64,000 bases of DNA from Hyphomicrobiales bacterium (GCA_016124805.1 WGND01000020.1:1-64000); one strand, 5' to 3'. Shown: positions 8,597 to 18,104, numbered from the stretch's first letter. The notes: generated by a model from the letters alone, not told the origin. A program made the numbers and translations.

Positions 8597-9643
8597 ATGG
8601 ATGAATTATCCCAGCGCTTTGCTGCCTATCTGCAGCACCGCATGCCGCATGTCAGCAATGTCGAGGTGAGCGGCTTGTCGCGCATTCATGGCGGGGCCAG
8701 CCGCGAGACATATCGGCTCCGGGCAAGCTGGCGCGAGAATGGCGTGGAGGGCGGGCGGGCTTTGATCCTCCGACGGGACCCGGTGGCAAGCCTTATCGAG
8801 ACCGAGCGTGATCTTGAATTCAACGCCTATCGCGCTTTTCACCCGACGGGCCTGCCGGTGCCGGAGCCGCTCTTTCTTGAAACGGACCTTGAGTGGCTCG
8901 ACCGTCCCTTCTTTGTAATGGAACAGATCGAAGGTTGTCAGGCGGCCTCGCCCTTCAACGACGATCCATATGGCGCGCTGGCGCCGAAAATCGGTGAGCA
9001 GTTCTGGACCCATCTCGGACGGATCGCGGCGGCTGATCCCGACGCCATCGGCTTTGCGGAAACGGTTGATCCGGTCGCGCCGGATGAATGCTGGAAAATC
9101 GCGCTGGGTCATTGGGAAAAGGTCATCGACGAGGATGCGCTCTCGCCCCAGCCCATTGCGCGAGCGGCCATTCGCTGGATGCGCCGGAATCCGCCGCCGC
9201 CTGCCAAGCGCATCAGCGTGGTGCATGGCGATTACCGGACCGGCAATTTCCTGTTTGATGAGGCGGGCGACATTCGCGCCATTCTCGACTGGGAAATGTG
9301 CCATCTGGGCGATCCGCTGGAAGATCTTGCCTGGGCGGCAGATCCCCTTTGGGCCAATGGTCATGGCGAACGTCCGGCCGGTTTGATTGACCGGGCGTCC
9401 GCCTATGCGTTGTGGGAAAAAGCGAGCGGCATGACCATCGATCCCGTCGCCATGCGCTGGTGGGAGGTTTTTGCCGCCGTGAAGGGACTTGCGATCTGGA
9501 TTTCAGCCGGCAGTGAATATCAGACCGGTTCCAACCATGATCCCGTGCTCGCCTTTTCAAGCTGGTTCTGCACCGATTTCCACGACCGCCTGCTGGCCGG
9601 CAAGCTGAAAGCCGTTTACGAGGAGGCCCATTATGAAGCCTGA
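8597..9643 (+). CDS. Phosphotransferase (APH/ACAD10-like kinase) family protein
   Basis: This protein of about 348 residues has a kinase-like fold. SRIHGGASRETYRLR (near residue 23) is the glycine-rich nucleotide loop. VVHGDYRTGNFLFDE (about 210-224) is Brenner's catalytic motif with Asp and Asn, and ILDWEMCHLGDPLEDLAW (about 229-246) supplies the metal-binding Asp. Relatives include ACAD10/ACAD11 kinase domains that phosphorylate hydroxyacyl-CoAs; others act on aminoglycosides or choline, so the name should not be read as drug resistance. AGGGGGG lies 5 bp before the ATG. Its end overlaps the DUF6285 start by 11 bp. Confidence 0.85.
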   Translation: MDELSQRFAAYLQHRMPHVSNVEVSGLSRIHGGASRETYRLRASWRENGVEGGRALILRRDPVASLIETERDLEFNAYRAFHPTGLPVPEPLFLETDLEWLDRPFFVMEQIEGCQAASPFNDDPYGALAPKIGEQFWTHLGRIAAADPDAIGFAETVDPVAPDECWKIALGHWEKVIDEDALSPQPIARAAIRWMRRNPPPPAKRISVVHGDYRTGNFLFDEAGDIRAILDWEMCHLGDPLEDLAWAADPLWANGHGERPAGLIDRASAYALWEKASGMTIDPVAMRWWEVFAAVKGLAIWISAGSEYQTGSNHDPVLAFSSWFCTDFHDRLLAGKLKAVYEEAHYEA

Positions 9644-10070
9644 TGTTGAGGTGGTGATGCAGGGGTTTATGGGCACGCTCTTTACCGATATTGCGCCGCA
9701 TCTGACGGCGGAATATGCGGTGGGGCATGTCAGCCTGATGGCGCTCATGCTGTTCATGACGGCCCATGAACATGAGCATGGCGCCGAATTCGAGATGACG
9801 GATATTCAGGAAATGCAGGCGATTTTTGCCGATGCGACAGGCAAGGTGGCGGACACGGCGCTGAAAGCACGTCTGGCCGAGGCCGCCAAAGCCGACGTGC
9901 CTTCGCTTCAGCTTTCAAAGCTGCGGGCGCAGGGTGACCTTTACCGGTCGCTTCTGATTGAGCTGCATGAATGGGCCGAAGCCCACAATGCCCATCTGGA
10001 GGGCGTGATCCTGGATCATCTGCTTGATGCCGCCAACCGGCGCAAGCTGACCATGCCGTCTTTGGGGTGA
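9633..10070 (+). CDS. DUF6285 domain-containing protein
   Basis: The 145-residue all-helical protein overlaps the kinase gene, so the two are almost certainly co-translated. It matches DUF6285 as I remember that family: short proteins encoded directly after APH/ACAD10-like kinases, ending in a His/Glu/Leu-rich helix (LIELHEWAEAHNAHLEGVILDHLLDAANRR). It probably works as a small partner or regulatory subunit of the kinase, but no activity is established and no catalytic motif is visible. Confidence 0.75.
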   Translation: MKPDVEVVMQGFMGTLFTDIAPHLTAEYAVGHVSLMALMLFMTAHEHEHGAEFEMTDIQEMQAIFADATGKVADTALKARLAEAAKADVPSLQLSKLRAQGDLYRSLLIELHEWAEAHNAHLEGVILDHLLDAANRRKLTMPSLG

Positions 10071-10166
10071 GCCGCTGAATCTGCTTCGCGCCGACAGGTG
10101 AATGGCGTATCACTGAGTGCCTGTTGCTGATGACCTCTTGCCGGGCAAAACGGTCGAAGAACCATC

Positions 10167-11384
10167 ATGTCGCTCACGCTGCGCCTTTCCCTTTTTTATG
10201 CCTCGCTGTGCATTTTCAGCGGCATCTATCTTCCCTTTTACCCGGTGTGGCTGAAGGGGAACGGGCTGGGTGCCGAGCAGATTTCCTTCATCATTGCGGC
10301 GACGAGTTTCCTGCGTGTCATTTCCGCGCCGGGCATTGCTTTTGTCGCCGACCGGCTGGGGGACAGGCGCGGTGTTGTCATTGCACTTGGCTGGATTTCA
10401 CTTGCCTGCGTTCTGGTGCTCTGTTTTTCCAGCGGCTTTGTCGCGATCTTTCTGGTGAGCGCCACGTTGATGCTGTTTCTGCCCGCGATCAGCCCGCTGG
10501 CTGAAACCATGGCGATGCGGGCGGCCATTGATCAGGGCATCAATTATGGTCGCGTGCGCATCTGGTGTTCGATCACCTTCATTGCGGCGAGCTCCGGCAT
10601 GGGCTGGGTTCTGGAATGGCAGCCTGCCGGCATTATCGTCTTTGCGCTGGTCGGCGCCGTCGCTCTTAATCTGGGGGGCTCCTATCTGCTGTCGCGCGAT
10701 CTGGCCGAACCCCGGCGCAGCGGGTCGAGCGGGGTTCAGATGCGGGCCATGTGGCAGATGGCACGTCACCCGCTGTTTCTGACCGGGATCATGTCGGCCA
10801 GCCTCATCCAGTCCGGCCATGCCGTCTATTATGCCTTTGGCACGCTTAACTGGGTCCGGCTTGGCTATAGCGAAACCATGATCGGCTTTCTCTGGGCGCT
10901 GGGTGTCATTGCCGAGATTGTGCTTTTCTTTGTGGCCTCGAATGTGGTCGGACGACTGGGGGCTCCGCGCCTGATGATGCTGGCCGCCGCCGGCGGCATA
11001 TTGCGGTGGGGGCTGATGGCGCTCAATCCACCACTTTGGGGTGTGGTTTGCCTGCAGCTTTTGCATGCCGCCAGCTTCGGGGCGGCCCATCTGGCGGCGC
11101 TGCATTTTGTGGCCCATGCCGCGCCGCGTTCTCTGGGCGCCACGGCGCAGGGGCTCTATTCGTCGCTTTCATCGGGACTGATGATGGGGGGTGTTACGCT
11201 CCTCGCGGGTCCTCTATATGTTGCCTATCATGAGAAGGCCTATCTGCTTTCGGCATTTGTGTGCCTGTTGGCATTGATCGGCACGTTCATCATCGCGACA
11301 CGCTGGCATGGCGGCGCGCTGATTGCGGAGGAAACAGGAAATGACAATCAAGGTGATCCCTACAGGGGCGGCGCTGGGTGCTGA
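10167..11384 (+). CDS. MFS transporter (MFS_1-like, HcaT-type)
   Basis: The 405-residue protein has about twelve hydrophobic segments. Its start, LFYASLCIFSGIYLPFYPVWLKGNGLGAEQI, followed by FVADRLGDRRG (loop 2-3 motif A), resembles the 3-phenylpropionate/nucleoside-type MFS_1-like group. Substrate unknown. The gene overlaps the following dioxygenase by 44 bp, suggesting that it imports a compound attacked by that enzyme. The ATG at 10167 fits the first helix directly; only a weak GAAGAA precedes it. Confidence 0.85.
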   Translation: MSLTLRLSLFYASLCIFSGIYLPFYPVWLKGNGLGAEQISFIIAATSFLRVISAPGIAFVADRLGDRRGVVIALGWISLACVLVLCFSSGFVAIFLVSATLMLFLPAISPLAETMAMRAAIDQGINYGRVRIWCSITFIAASSGMGWVLEWQPAGIIVFALVGAVALNLGGSYLLSRDLAEPRRSGSSGVQMRAMWQMARHPLFLTGIMSASLIQSGHAVYYAFGTLNWVRLGYSETMIGFLWALGVIAEIVLFFVASNVVGRLGAPRLMMLAAAGGILRWGLMALNPPLWGVVCLQLLHAASFGAAHLAALHFVAHAAPRSLGATAQGLYSSLSSGLMMGGVTLLAGPLYVAYHEKAYLLSAFVCLLALIGTFIIATRWHGGALIAEETGNDNQGDPYRGGAGC

Positions 11385-12198
11385 AATTCAGGGTGTGGAT
11401 CTGTCCGCCCCTTTGAGTGCCGATGACCGCGAAGCCATTTTGCAGGCCTGGGCCGATCACATCGTTCTGCTGTTTCGCGGCCAGTCCATCAATGATGATG
11501 ATCTGATTGTCTTTTCGCGTCATTTTGGCGAACTCGAAATCGCGCCTGCCAGCGCGACCGACATGGCCGGCAGTCAGGAAAAATCGCGGCCCGAAATCTG
11601 GATCATTTCCAATGTCGTGGAGGGCGGGAAGCCGATCGGCGCCCTGGGCGACAAGGAAGCCGAATGGCATACTGACATGTCCTATGTGGATGAGCCGCCC
11701 ATGGCCAGCGTGCTCTATTCGCTGGAAATTCCAAGCAAGGGCGGCGACACGAGCTTTGCCAATATGTATCGCGCCTATGAGACATTGCCAGATGATCTGA
11801 AACAGCAGATCGAAGGGCGCATGGCCAATCATGATTCCAGCATGACAAGTGTTGGCGAATTGCGTGCCGGTGCCTCTGCCGTGCTGGATGTGCGCGAGGC
11901 GCCTGGCGCCAAGCACGCCATGGTGCGGACACATCCGGTGACCGGCGGCAAGGCGCTCTATCTTGGCCGCCGGATGAATGCCTATGTGCTGGGTGAGGCG
12001 GTTGACGCGAGTGACCGGCTTCTCGATGCCTTGTGGGCGCATTGCACCAAACCGGAATTTGCCTGGACCCATAAATGGCAGGTCGGTGACCTTTTGATCT
12101 GGGATAATCGTTGCGCCATTCATCGCCGCGACGCTTTTAACGGCAAAGAACGTCGCGTCATGCACCGTACGCAAATCAAGGGTGATCGCCCGCGTTGA
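11341..12198 (+). CDS. TauD/TfdA-family Fe(II)/2-oxoglutarate dioxygenase
   Basis: The 285-residue product shows the TauD fold with its facial triad: HTD in AEWHTDMSYVDEPP (about residues 108-121) and the distal His in IWDNRCAIHRRDAF (about 252-265). An Arg further on, in RRVMHRTQ, is suited to bind 2-oxoglutarate. Members hydroxylate taurine, sulfonates, 2,4-D, alkyl sulfates or carnitine-like compounds. GGAGG lies about 8 bp before the ATG at 11341, so the in-frame TTG at 11323 is not needed. The overlap with the MFS gene and the MDR enzyme 56 bp downstream suggest an uptake-and-oxidation operon; the substrate is not evident. Confidence 0.88.
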   Translation: MTIKVIPTGAALGAEIQGVDLSAPLSADDREAILQAWADHIVLLFRGQSINDDDLIVFSRHFGELEIAPASATDMAGSQEKSRPEIWIISNVVEGGKPIGALGDKEAEWHTDMSYVDEPPMASVLYSLEIPSKGGDTSFANMYRAYETLPDDLKQQIEGRMANHDSSMTSVGELRAGASAVLDVREAPGAKHAMVRTHPVTGGKALYLGRRMNAYVLGEAVDASDRLLDALWAHCTKPEFAWTHKWQVGDLLIWDNRCAIHRRDAFNGKERRVMHRTQIKGDRPR

Positions 12199-12253
12199 CA
12201 GGGGCGCCTGCGAGGGACTTTATTCGTGCAAAACAATAAGAAGGAATTGCACG

Positions 12254-13264
12254 ATGCGCGTTTTGCAGCTCACCGACGACTATGGAATCGACAAGCTTCA
12301 ACTTGTTGAACAGGACCGTCCCAAGCCCGGTCATGGCGAAATCCTTATCGCGCTGAAACATGCCTCGCTGAATTATCGCGATCTGGCGACGATCAGCGGC
12401 TTCATGGGCAAGCTGCCTGCACCTTTCATTCCGCTTTCCGATGCCGCAGGTGAAGTGGTGGAAGTGGGCGAGGGCGTGACGCGCTTCAAGGCAGGTGACA
12501 AAGTCTGCCCCGGCTTCTTCCCGACATGGCTGAGTGGCCCGCCGACACAAGCCGTTCTTTCCAGGGCACTGGGCGGGTCGCTGAATGGTGTGGCTTGTGA
12601 ATATATCTGTCTGCCGCAGACCGGGGCGTCGCTTGTGCCGAAAAACCTCTCATTGGCTGAAGCATCCACCCTGCCTTGCGCGGGCCTGACGGCCTGGCGG
12701 GCGCTGGTTGTGGAAGGCGACATCAAGGCGGGTGATACGGTGCTCGTGCAGGGCACGGGTGGCGTTTCCATTTTCGCGCTGCAATTTGCCAAGGCGGCAG
12801 GCGCGCGCGTGATTGCGACATCCTCCTCTGACGAAAAACTGGAGCAGGCCCGCAAGCTCGGCGCGGACGAGACCATCAACTACAAATCCACCCCCAAATG
12901 GGGCAAGGAAGCGCGCCGCCTGACTGGTGGTCTGGGTGTGGATCATGTGGTTGAAGTCGGCGGGGCGGGCACGCTGGAGGAATCGCTGCAGGCCACCCGC
13001 GTGAATGGCCATATCGCCATGATCGGCATTTTGTCGGGATTGAGCAGCAATCTCTCCATGGCGGCGGTTTTCTCCAACAATTTGCGCATCAAAGGCATTT
13101 CTGTCGGCAGTATCGCGCAGTTTGAAGAGATGAGCCGTGCTATAGAAGCCAATGACCTGCATCCGGTAATCGACTGCCATTTCCCCTTCGAAAAGACAGG
13201 CGACGCTCTGGCACATATGCAGGCGGGCAAACATCTCGGTAAAGTGGTTATCGATATCGCCTGA
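12254..13264 (+). CDS. MDR-family NAD(P)-dependent alcohol dehydrogenase/quinone oxidoreductase
   Basis: This 336-residue protein is a medium-chain dehydrogenase/reductase. It has an N-terminal GroES-like domain with LKHASLNYRDLATISG and PLSDAAGEVVEVGEGVTRFKAGDKV, and a Rossmann domain with VLVQGTGGVSIFALQFAKAAGARVI (about residues 157-181). The Cys ligands of the catalytic and structural zincs in classical ADH are absent from their usual places, so a zinc-free quinone-oxidoreductase-like enzyme is more likely. AAGGA sits 8-9 bp before the ATG at 12254. It may process the product of the upstream dioxygenase. Confidence 0.85.
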   Translation: MRVLQLTDDYGIDKLQLVEQDRPKPGHGEILIALKHASLNYRDLATISGFMGKLPAPFIPLSDAAGEVVEVGEGVTRFKAGDKVCPGFFPTWLSGPPTQAVLSRALGGSLNGVACEYICLPQTGASLVPKNLSLAEASTLPCAGLTAWRALVVEGDIKAGDTVLVQGTGGVSIFALQFAKAAGARVIATSSSDEKLEQARKLGADETINYKSTPKWGKEARRLTGGLGVDHVVEVGGAGTLEESLQATRVNGHIAMIGILSGLSSNLSMAAVFSNNLRIKGISVGSIAQFEEMSRAIEANDLHPVIDCHFPFEKTGDALAHMQAGKHLGKVVIDIA

Positions 13265-13290
13265 TCTCAGCGCCCGCTGAGGGGGTGCGT

Positions 13291-14550
13291 GTGAGGATCA
13301 GGATGGCGGCGAGGCAGGGCGTATTTCATCAGAAGGCGGGTGTGATCTTTATCCTGATCACGGTGACGCTGGACATGCTGTCTCTGGGCATTGTCGTGCC
13401 CGTCTTGCCGGGGCTGATTGTCGATTTCCTTGATGGCGACACGGCGCGCGGGGCCGAGATTTACGGCCTCATGACAACGGGTTGGGCGCTGATGCAGTTT
13501 TTCTGCTCGCCCATGCTCGGCGTGTTGTCGGACCGTTTCGGACGACGCGCTGTGGTGCTGCTCTCCAATTTTGGCCTGGGCCTTGATTATGTGCTGATGG
13601 CCTGGGCGCCCGGTATTGTCTGGCTTTTTGTCGGGCGCATCATTGCCGGTGTCACCTCGGCCAGCGTTGGCGCGGCCAATGCCTATATTGCCGACGTGAC
13701 GGCACCGGAAAAACGCGCGCAGGCCTTTGGCATGATCGGGGCGGCGTTCGGGGTGGGGTTCATCATCGGGCCGGCCATCGGTGGCGTGCTGGGTGACATC
13801 AGCCCGCGCCTGCCGTTCTGGGTGGCGGCAGGGCTGAGCCTTGCCAATGCCGCCTATGGCTATTTCGTGCTGCCGGAATCGCTGCCCGTTGAAAAGCGCA
13901 TCAAGACCATCAACTGGAAGCGGGCCAATCCGGTGGGCTCGCTCACCATGCTGCGGGCGCATCGCGACCTGATCGGCCTTTCTGCCGCGCATTTCCTGTC
14001 GCAGCTGGCCCATCACGCGCTGCCCGCCGTGTTTGTCATCTATACAAGCTATCGCTTTGGCTGGGACACCAAGACCGTGGGGCTGACCCTTGCTGTTGTC
14101 GGCGGGGCGAGCATCATCGTGCAGGTGGGGTTGATCCGTCCGGTGGTGAGGCGCTTTGGTGAGCGCTGGACGCTGCTCTTCGGGTTGCTCTGCGGCGCGC
14201 TTGGCTTCACGATTTATGGACTAGCGCCGACAGGGTTCGTCTACTGGATGGGCATTCCCGTGATGGCCTTGTGGGGGCTTGCCAGTCCGGCGCTTCAGGG
14301 GCTGATTACGCAGCGCGTGAGCGATGCCGAACAGGGCCAGCTTCAGGGTGCGCTTTCAAGCCTGATCGGCATTGCCGGTCTTTTCGGGCCTGTGCTCTTT
14401 ACCTACACCTTTGCGCTCTTCATTGGTCCCGGCATTGGCTGGCATCTGCCCGGTGCGCCCAACCTGCTGGCCGGTCTGCTGATGCTGGCATCATTTCTGG
14501 TGGTGCTGATCTATCTGCGCGTCGGCGCGGGCAAGGCCGTTCGCGCCTAG
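13291..14550 (+). CDS. MFS transporter of the TCR/Tet group
   Basis: The roughly 419-residue, 12-helix protein has the drug:H+ antiporter-1 style signatures: [15 protein letters not shown] in helix 1, [15 protein letters not shown] (motif A) and a motif-C-like [22 protein letters not shown] in helix 5. These place it near TetA-type efflux pumps, but the group also exports many other small molecules and no resistance claim is justified. The start is uncertain: GTG 13285, GTG 13291 (GAGGGGG 5 bp upstream, chosen) or ATG 13303. Its TAG stop lies in a CTAG palindrome shared with the convergent epimerase gene. Confidence 0.85.
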   Translation: MRIRMAARQGVFHQKAGVIFILITVTLDMLSLGIVVPVLPGLIVDFLDGDTARGAEIYGLMTTGWALMQFFCSPMLGVLSDRFGRRAVVLLSNFGLGLDYVLMAWAPGIVWLFVGRIIAGVTSASVGAANAYIADVTAPEKRAQAFGMIGAAFGVGFIIGPAIGGVLGDISPRLPFWVAAGLSLANAAYGYFVLPESLPVEKRIKTINWKRANPVGSLTMLRAHRDLIGLSAAHFLSQLAHHALPAVFVIYTSYRFGWDTKTVGLTLAVVGGASIIVQVGLIRPVVRRFGERWTLLFGLLCGALGFTIYGLAPTGFVYWMGIPVMALWGLASPALQGLITQRVSDAEQGQLQGALSSLIGIAGLFGPVLFTYTFALFIGPGIGWHLPGAPNLLAGLLMLASFLVVLIYLRVGAGKAVRA

Positions 14551-15530
14551 CCCCATAATTCCGGGCGCGGCGGCAGGACGAGGCTGCCTTCATATTCCAG
14601 CGCCGGGCTGCGGTCTCTGGCGAGCAGCAGGGGGCCGTCGAGATCGACATATTGCGCCTGCTGGGCAATGAGCATGGCAGGCGCCATGGCAAGCGATGTC
14701 GCGACCATGCAGCCGACCATGGTTTTCAGGTCACGCCGCCTGGCACATCGCATGACGGAAAGGGCTTCGGTGAGGCCGCCCGTCTTGTCGAGTTTCACAT
14801 TCACATATTGATAGAGGCCGACAAGGCGCAGCATGCCTTCCAGACCATGGGCCGATTCATCGGCACACAGAGGAATGGGGCAGTCGATCCCCCGCAGGGC
14901 TTCGTCCTTGCCTGCCGGAAGGGGCTGTTCGATGAGTGCGACGCCGAGCTTTTTCATTTCTTTGGCGAGCGGCACGACATCATCAATGGACCAGCCTTCA
15001 TTGGCATCGACAATGAGCGTGGCGTCGGGGGCACCGCGGCGCACGGCTTCGACACGGGCCAGATCGTTGCCGTCGCCCCCAAGTTTCAGTTTCAGCAGGG
15101 GGCGGGCATGGGCCGCGCGGGCGGCTGCCTCCATGTCTTCGGGTGCGGCAAGGCTCAGGGAATAGGCCGTTGTGAGTGGTTTTGGCGCTTCAAGGCCTGC
15201 CAGTTCCCAGGCAGATTTGCCGGCAAGTTTTGCTTCCAGATCCCAGAGCGCGCAATCAATGGCATTGCGGGCGGCCCCGCGCGGCATGGCGCGCTGAAGC
15301 TCTTCGCGGCCGAGATCATCGGCCAGGCGGCTCTCCATATTGCGGATGGAAGCCACGACATCTTTCATGCTTTCGCCATAGCGCGCATAGGGCACGCATT
15401 CGCCGCGCCCTTCCTTGCCATCCTCGCGAATGGTGACAAGGATGACATCGGCCTGCGTTTTTGTGCCCCGCGAGATGGTGAATTCTCCGGCGATAGGCCA
15501 GCTCTGGGTTTCAACGAGAATGTCGCGCAT
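14547..15530 (-). CDS. Dipeptide epimerase (L-Ala-D/L-Glu type, enolase superfamily)
   Basis: The 327-residue protein has the muconate-lactonizing subgroup architecture. The catalytic pair is LLKLKLGG (about residues 144-151) and VKLDKTGG (about 245-252). Metal ligands are in VDANEGW, EQPLPAG and CADES. The N-terminal capping domain begins ETQSWPIAGEFTISRGTKT. This set is typical of YcjG/YkfB-like Ala-Glu epimerases that recycle murein dipeptides. The acidic/basic specificity loop cannot be judged further by eye. It converges on the Tet-type MFS gene and shares the CTAG stop. Confidence 0.88.
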   Translation of the reverse strand: MRDILVETQSWPIAGEFTISRGTKTQADVILVTIREDGKEGRGECVPYARYGESMKDVVASIRNMESRLADDLGREELQRAMPRGAARNAIDCALWDLEAKLAGKSAWELAGLEAPKPLTTAYSLSLAAPEDMEAAARAAHARPLLKLKLGGDGNDLARVEAVRRGAPDATLIVDANEGWSIDDVVPLAKEMKKLGVALIEQPLPAGKDEALRGIDCPIPLCADESAHGLEGMLRLVGLYQYVNVKLDKTGGLTEALSVMRCARRRDLKTMVGCMVATSLAMAPAMLIAQQAQYVDLDGPLLLARDRSPALEYEGSLVLPPRPELWG

Positions 15531-15628
15531 GGGGGCCGCATCTATCGTGATGGCGCAGATGAATCACCTGCAGATGATGCGCATCATGGCCCTATGGTCG
15601 GCGCAGGCCAAGCCCCTCTGTGAGGTGT

Positions 15629-17890
15629 TCAGATGCGACCGATAAACCAGGAGCCGTTCCAGTATTCGCCGGGCGGGGCGACCTCATACTGGGCGATGCG
15701 GGCTTCATAAAAATCGTAAAGTGTCGAAATGGCACCATTCAGCTTGCGGCATTCGGCAATGGCCGCACGTGCCTCTGCCCAGCGCTGGCTGCGATAGGCT
15801 GCGAAGATCAATGTATGGGCTTCCTGAAGGGCGCGGAATTTCGGATTGGCGCGCATGATGGGATCGCCCAGCAGCGCGAAGACCCGGCGGCCTTCAGGAT
15901 GGCGCGGTGTCGAAATGAGATCGATCTCCAGCAGCGCGTAGCGGTCGCCGACCACGCGCTGGGTGCCTTCGCCAACAATGATGGCGGGTCCGTAATTGCG
16001 CGCATTGTGCTGTAGATAGGCAGCGAAGCTGACGGGTTCGCCCAGCACGCCATAATCAAAGCGCTGGACGGCCCCCATGTTGCCGGTGATGGCCGAACCG
16101 CTGTCGACCCCGATGGAAAGACTGAGCGGCACATGGGAGAGATGCTGGCGGCGGGCATCCTCCTCAAGGAATTCATTGAGCGCCTCGAGATTTTCCACCA
16201 TGCGCAAGGCGGCGTCGCAGGCCTTGGAGGCATGGTCGCTGACGCTGAGCGGTGCATTCCAGACGCCATAAAGCGAGTCGCCGACGGTACGGTCGACCAT
16301 GCCCTGGCGTTCCTGCACGATCTTGATCATGGGCGAGAAGAAGCGATTGAGAATATCGGCATAGGCCGTCGGATCTTCGAGATAGCGGTCTGCAATAATG
16401 TTGAAACCGCGCAGGCCGACAACCAGCGATGTCACATCGCGCAGCTCGCCTTCGGCCTGGATGAGGCGCGGATTGGCGCGCACCTTGGCGAGGCCGGTTG
16501 TCGAGAGACGACGGGCAAATTGCGTTTCGATAAAGCGTGTTTCGTCCTCGGTGTGCAGACGTGTCATCAGGGCGCAGGTGATCGCCGCAAAAATGAGCGT
16601 GAGGGAGGGCAGCGCCGGATCAATCAGCCAGCGGTGCTGTTCAAAGCCATACCATGAGCCATAGACGGCTCCGGCTGACATGAGAATGGCGAGGGTCATG
16701 CCCCAGCGGATGCGGAAGCTGCTGACAACGGCAATGACAAAAAGGCCCCCAAGGAAGATGAAGCCCTGTTCGGCAGCGCCCGCCCAGCCCGGTCGCGTGA
16801 GATAGTCGCCAGTCATGATCTGGTCGATACCGTTGGCCAGCAGGGCACCGGAAGCGAGCTTCAACCCGACAGGCGTATTGTAGAGGCGCTCCGTGCCGTT
16901 GACGGAGACGCCGATGACGGCGATGCGGTTTTTGAGGTCGGGCACATCGGATGTGCCTTCAATTACTTTCCAGGCGGGCACGGCGCTGCGTGTTTCGGGG
17001 CCACCGAAATAGAGGCGCATGTCGCCATTGGGCGCCGTCTCGGCTGTATAGGGTGTGCCAATGATGGCGACGCGGTCGATGCCGGGCTCGAATTCCAGTG
17101 CGAAACCGTTTTCAGCTTCGGATACATCCACGCTATAGGCGCTACCTTTGCGGGCAACGCGCAGGGCCTCGAGCATGGCGGAGGGGTAGATGGACCCGTC
17201 CATGGCCACAAGCGTAGGAATGGTCCGCACGATGCTGCCGTGATCGAGATCAACCAGCGAGGCGCCGACGCCGCGCGCGGCCTTTTCAAAGAGCGGCTGG
17301 CTGGCGCGCCAATTGGCGTAATTTGCCAGATGGTGACGGGCATCGCCACCGCTCTTGCTGATTGATGTCTTGTGAATGATCGGGGTGAGCTGCTCGACAG
17401 CAGGCCGACCGGGGACAAAGGTGACCACCGAGGGTGTCTGCGCCAGCGTGGCGGCCAGTTCCGTATCGGGGTCGGGCAGATCGGCCATGGCGGTGCCCAT
17501 GCCCGCATAGTTGCCGTCGCCCGGCAGACTTTTCCAGAGCTTGAGCAATTGCACGCTTGATGTGGGATCGGCCTCGGCAAGGGGTGCATCAATGACGATG
17601 GCGTCGACATTGCGAATATTCAGCGCCTGCACGAGCTGCTGCACGCGTTTGCGCGGCCAGGGCCATGTGCCGTAGCGCTTGGAGGTTTCGGCATCAATGT
17701 CGATATAGACGGCCTGGGGGCCCATCTGGTTGGCGGCTCGCGGGATGAGACGCTGATAGAGATCAAAAACCTGATTTTGCAGGAAGGATGCGCCGCCCCC
17801 GATGTCGTAAATCGACACAGCAAGGCTCAGCACCAGAACAAGTCCTGGAAGGATGGCGGAAAGCCTGCGGAAAATCGGGTTCGGATTCAT
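15629..17890 (-). CDS. CHASE2 sensor protein with a degenerate class III cyclase domain
   Basis: The 753-residue protein has an N-terminal membrane anchor, a periplasmic CHASE2 domain (about residues 40-330, with YIDIDAETSKRYGTWPWPR and a VIGVSVNGTERLYNTPVG end) and three membrane helices (about 350-430). A class III nucleotidyl cyclase homology domain follows (about 470-650). The cyclase core is recognisable, but key residues are changed. The first metal Asp of the usual FSDIRGF is Gly (VVGLRGF). The substrate Lys is Arg in VDRTVGD. The transition-state Asn and Arg of GDxVNxAARL are Ser and Tyr (GEPVSFAAYL). Only the second metal Asp remains. I infer a receptor with a non-catalytic cyclase-like output. 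Confidence 0.85.
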   Translation of the reverse strand: MNPNPIFRRLSAILPGLVLVLSLAVSIYDIGGGASFLQNQVFDLYQRLIPRAANQMGPQAVYIDIDAETSKRYGTWPWPRKRVQQLVQALNIRNVDAIVIDAPLAEADPTSSVQLLKLWKSLPGDGNYAGMGTAMADLPDPDTELAATLAQTPSVVTFVPGRPAVEQLTPIIHKTSISKSGGDARHHLANYANWRASQPLFEKAARGVGASLVDLDHGSIVRTIPTLVAMDGSIYPSAMLEALRVARKGSAYSVDVSEAENGFALEFEPGIDRVAIIGTPYTAETAPNGDMRLYFGGPETRSAVPAWKVIEGTSDVPDLKNRIAVIGVSVNGTERLYNTPVGLKLASGALLANGIDQIMTGDYLTRPGWAGAAEQGFIFLGGLFVIAVVSSFRIRWGMTLAILMSAGAVYGSWYGFEQHRWLIDPALPSLTLIFAAITCALMTRLHTEDETRFIETQFARRLSTTGLAKVRANPRLIQAEGELRDVTSLVVGLRGFNIIADRYLEDPTAYADILNRFFSPMIKIVQERQGMVDRTVGDSLYGVWNAPLSVSDHASKACDAALRMVENLEALNEFLEEDARRQHLSHVPLSLSIGVDSGSAITGNMGAVQRFDYGVLGEPVSFAAYLQHNARNYGPAIIVGEGTQRVVGDRYALLEIDLISTPRHPEGRRVFALLGDPIMRANPKFRALQEAHTLIFAAYRSQRWAEARAAIAECRKLNGAISTLYDFYEARIAQYEVAPPGEYWNGSWFIGRI

Positions 17891-18048
17891 TCTTCAATCG
17901 CCTGAGACCGCTTACGGCCTCATCACTGCCCCAAATTGAACCTGAGCTTCATCACTGTCTTGTAACGGGACAATGAAAAAGCCACTCGTAGCGTCATCTG
18001 CAGCTTTCGTTCCAGCTGTCAGATGTGTCTTAACGGGTGTTCATGGGG

Positions 18049-18070
18049 CAGGGGGCCGGTTGGCCCCCTG
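18049..18070. other. Hairpin downstream of the cytochrome c gene
   Basis: CAGGGGGCC and GGCCCCCTG form a perfect 9-bp stem with a GGTT loop, 35 bp beyond the cytochrome c stop. No T-run follows on either strand, so it may stabilise a 3' end rather than terminate. A second palindrome (GCGGG-AATT-CCCCGC) lies at about 18080. Nothing else is seen in 17891-18104. Confidence 0.5.
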
Positions 18071-18104
18071 GCGATTTGTGGCGGGAATTCCCCGCGCCGC
18101 AAGA

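Noticed and set aside
8597-9643. Aminoglycoside resistance kinase
   Set aside because: The APH fold is present, but the DUF6285 and AttH-like neighbours point to the ACAD10-like metabolic kinases rather than antibiotic resistance.
13291-14550. Tetracycline-resistance gene
   Set aside because: Only group-level TCR/Tet similarity is visible; many such transporters move unrelated compounds, so a resistance label would be an overcall.
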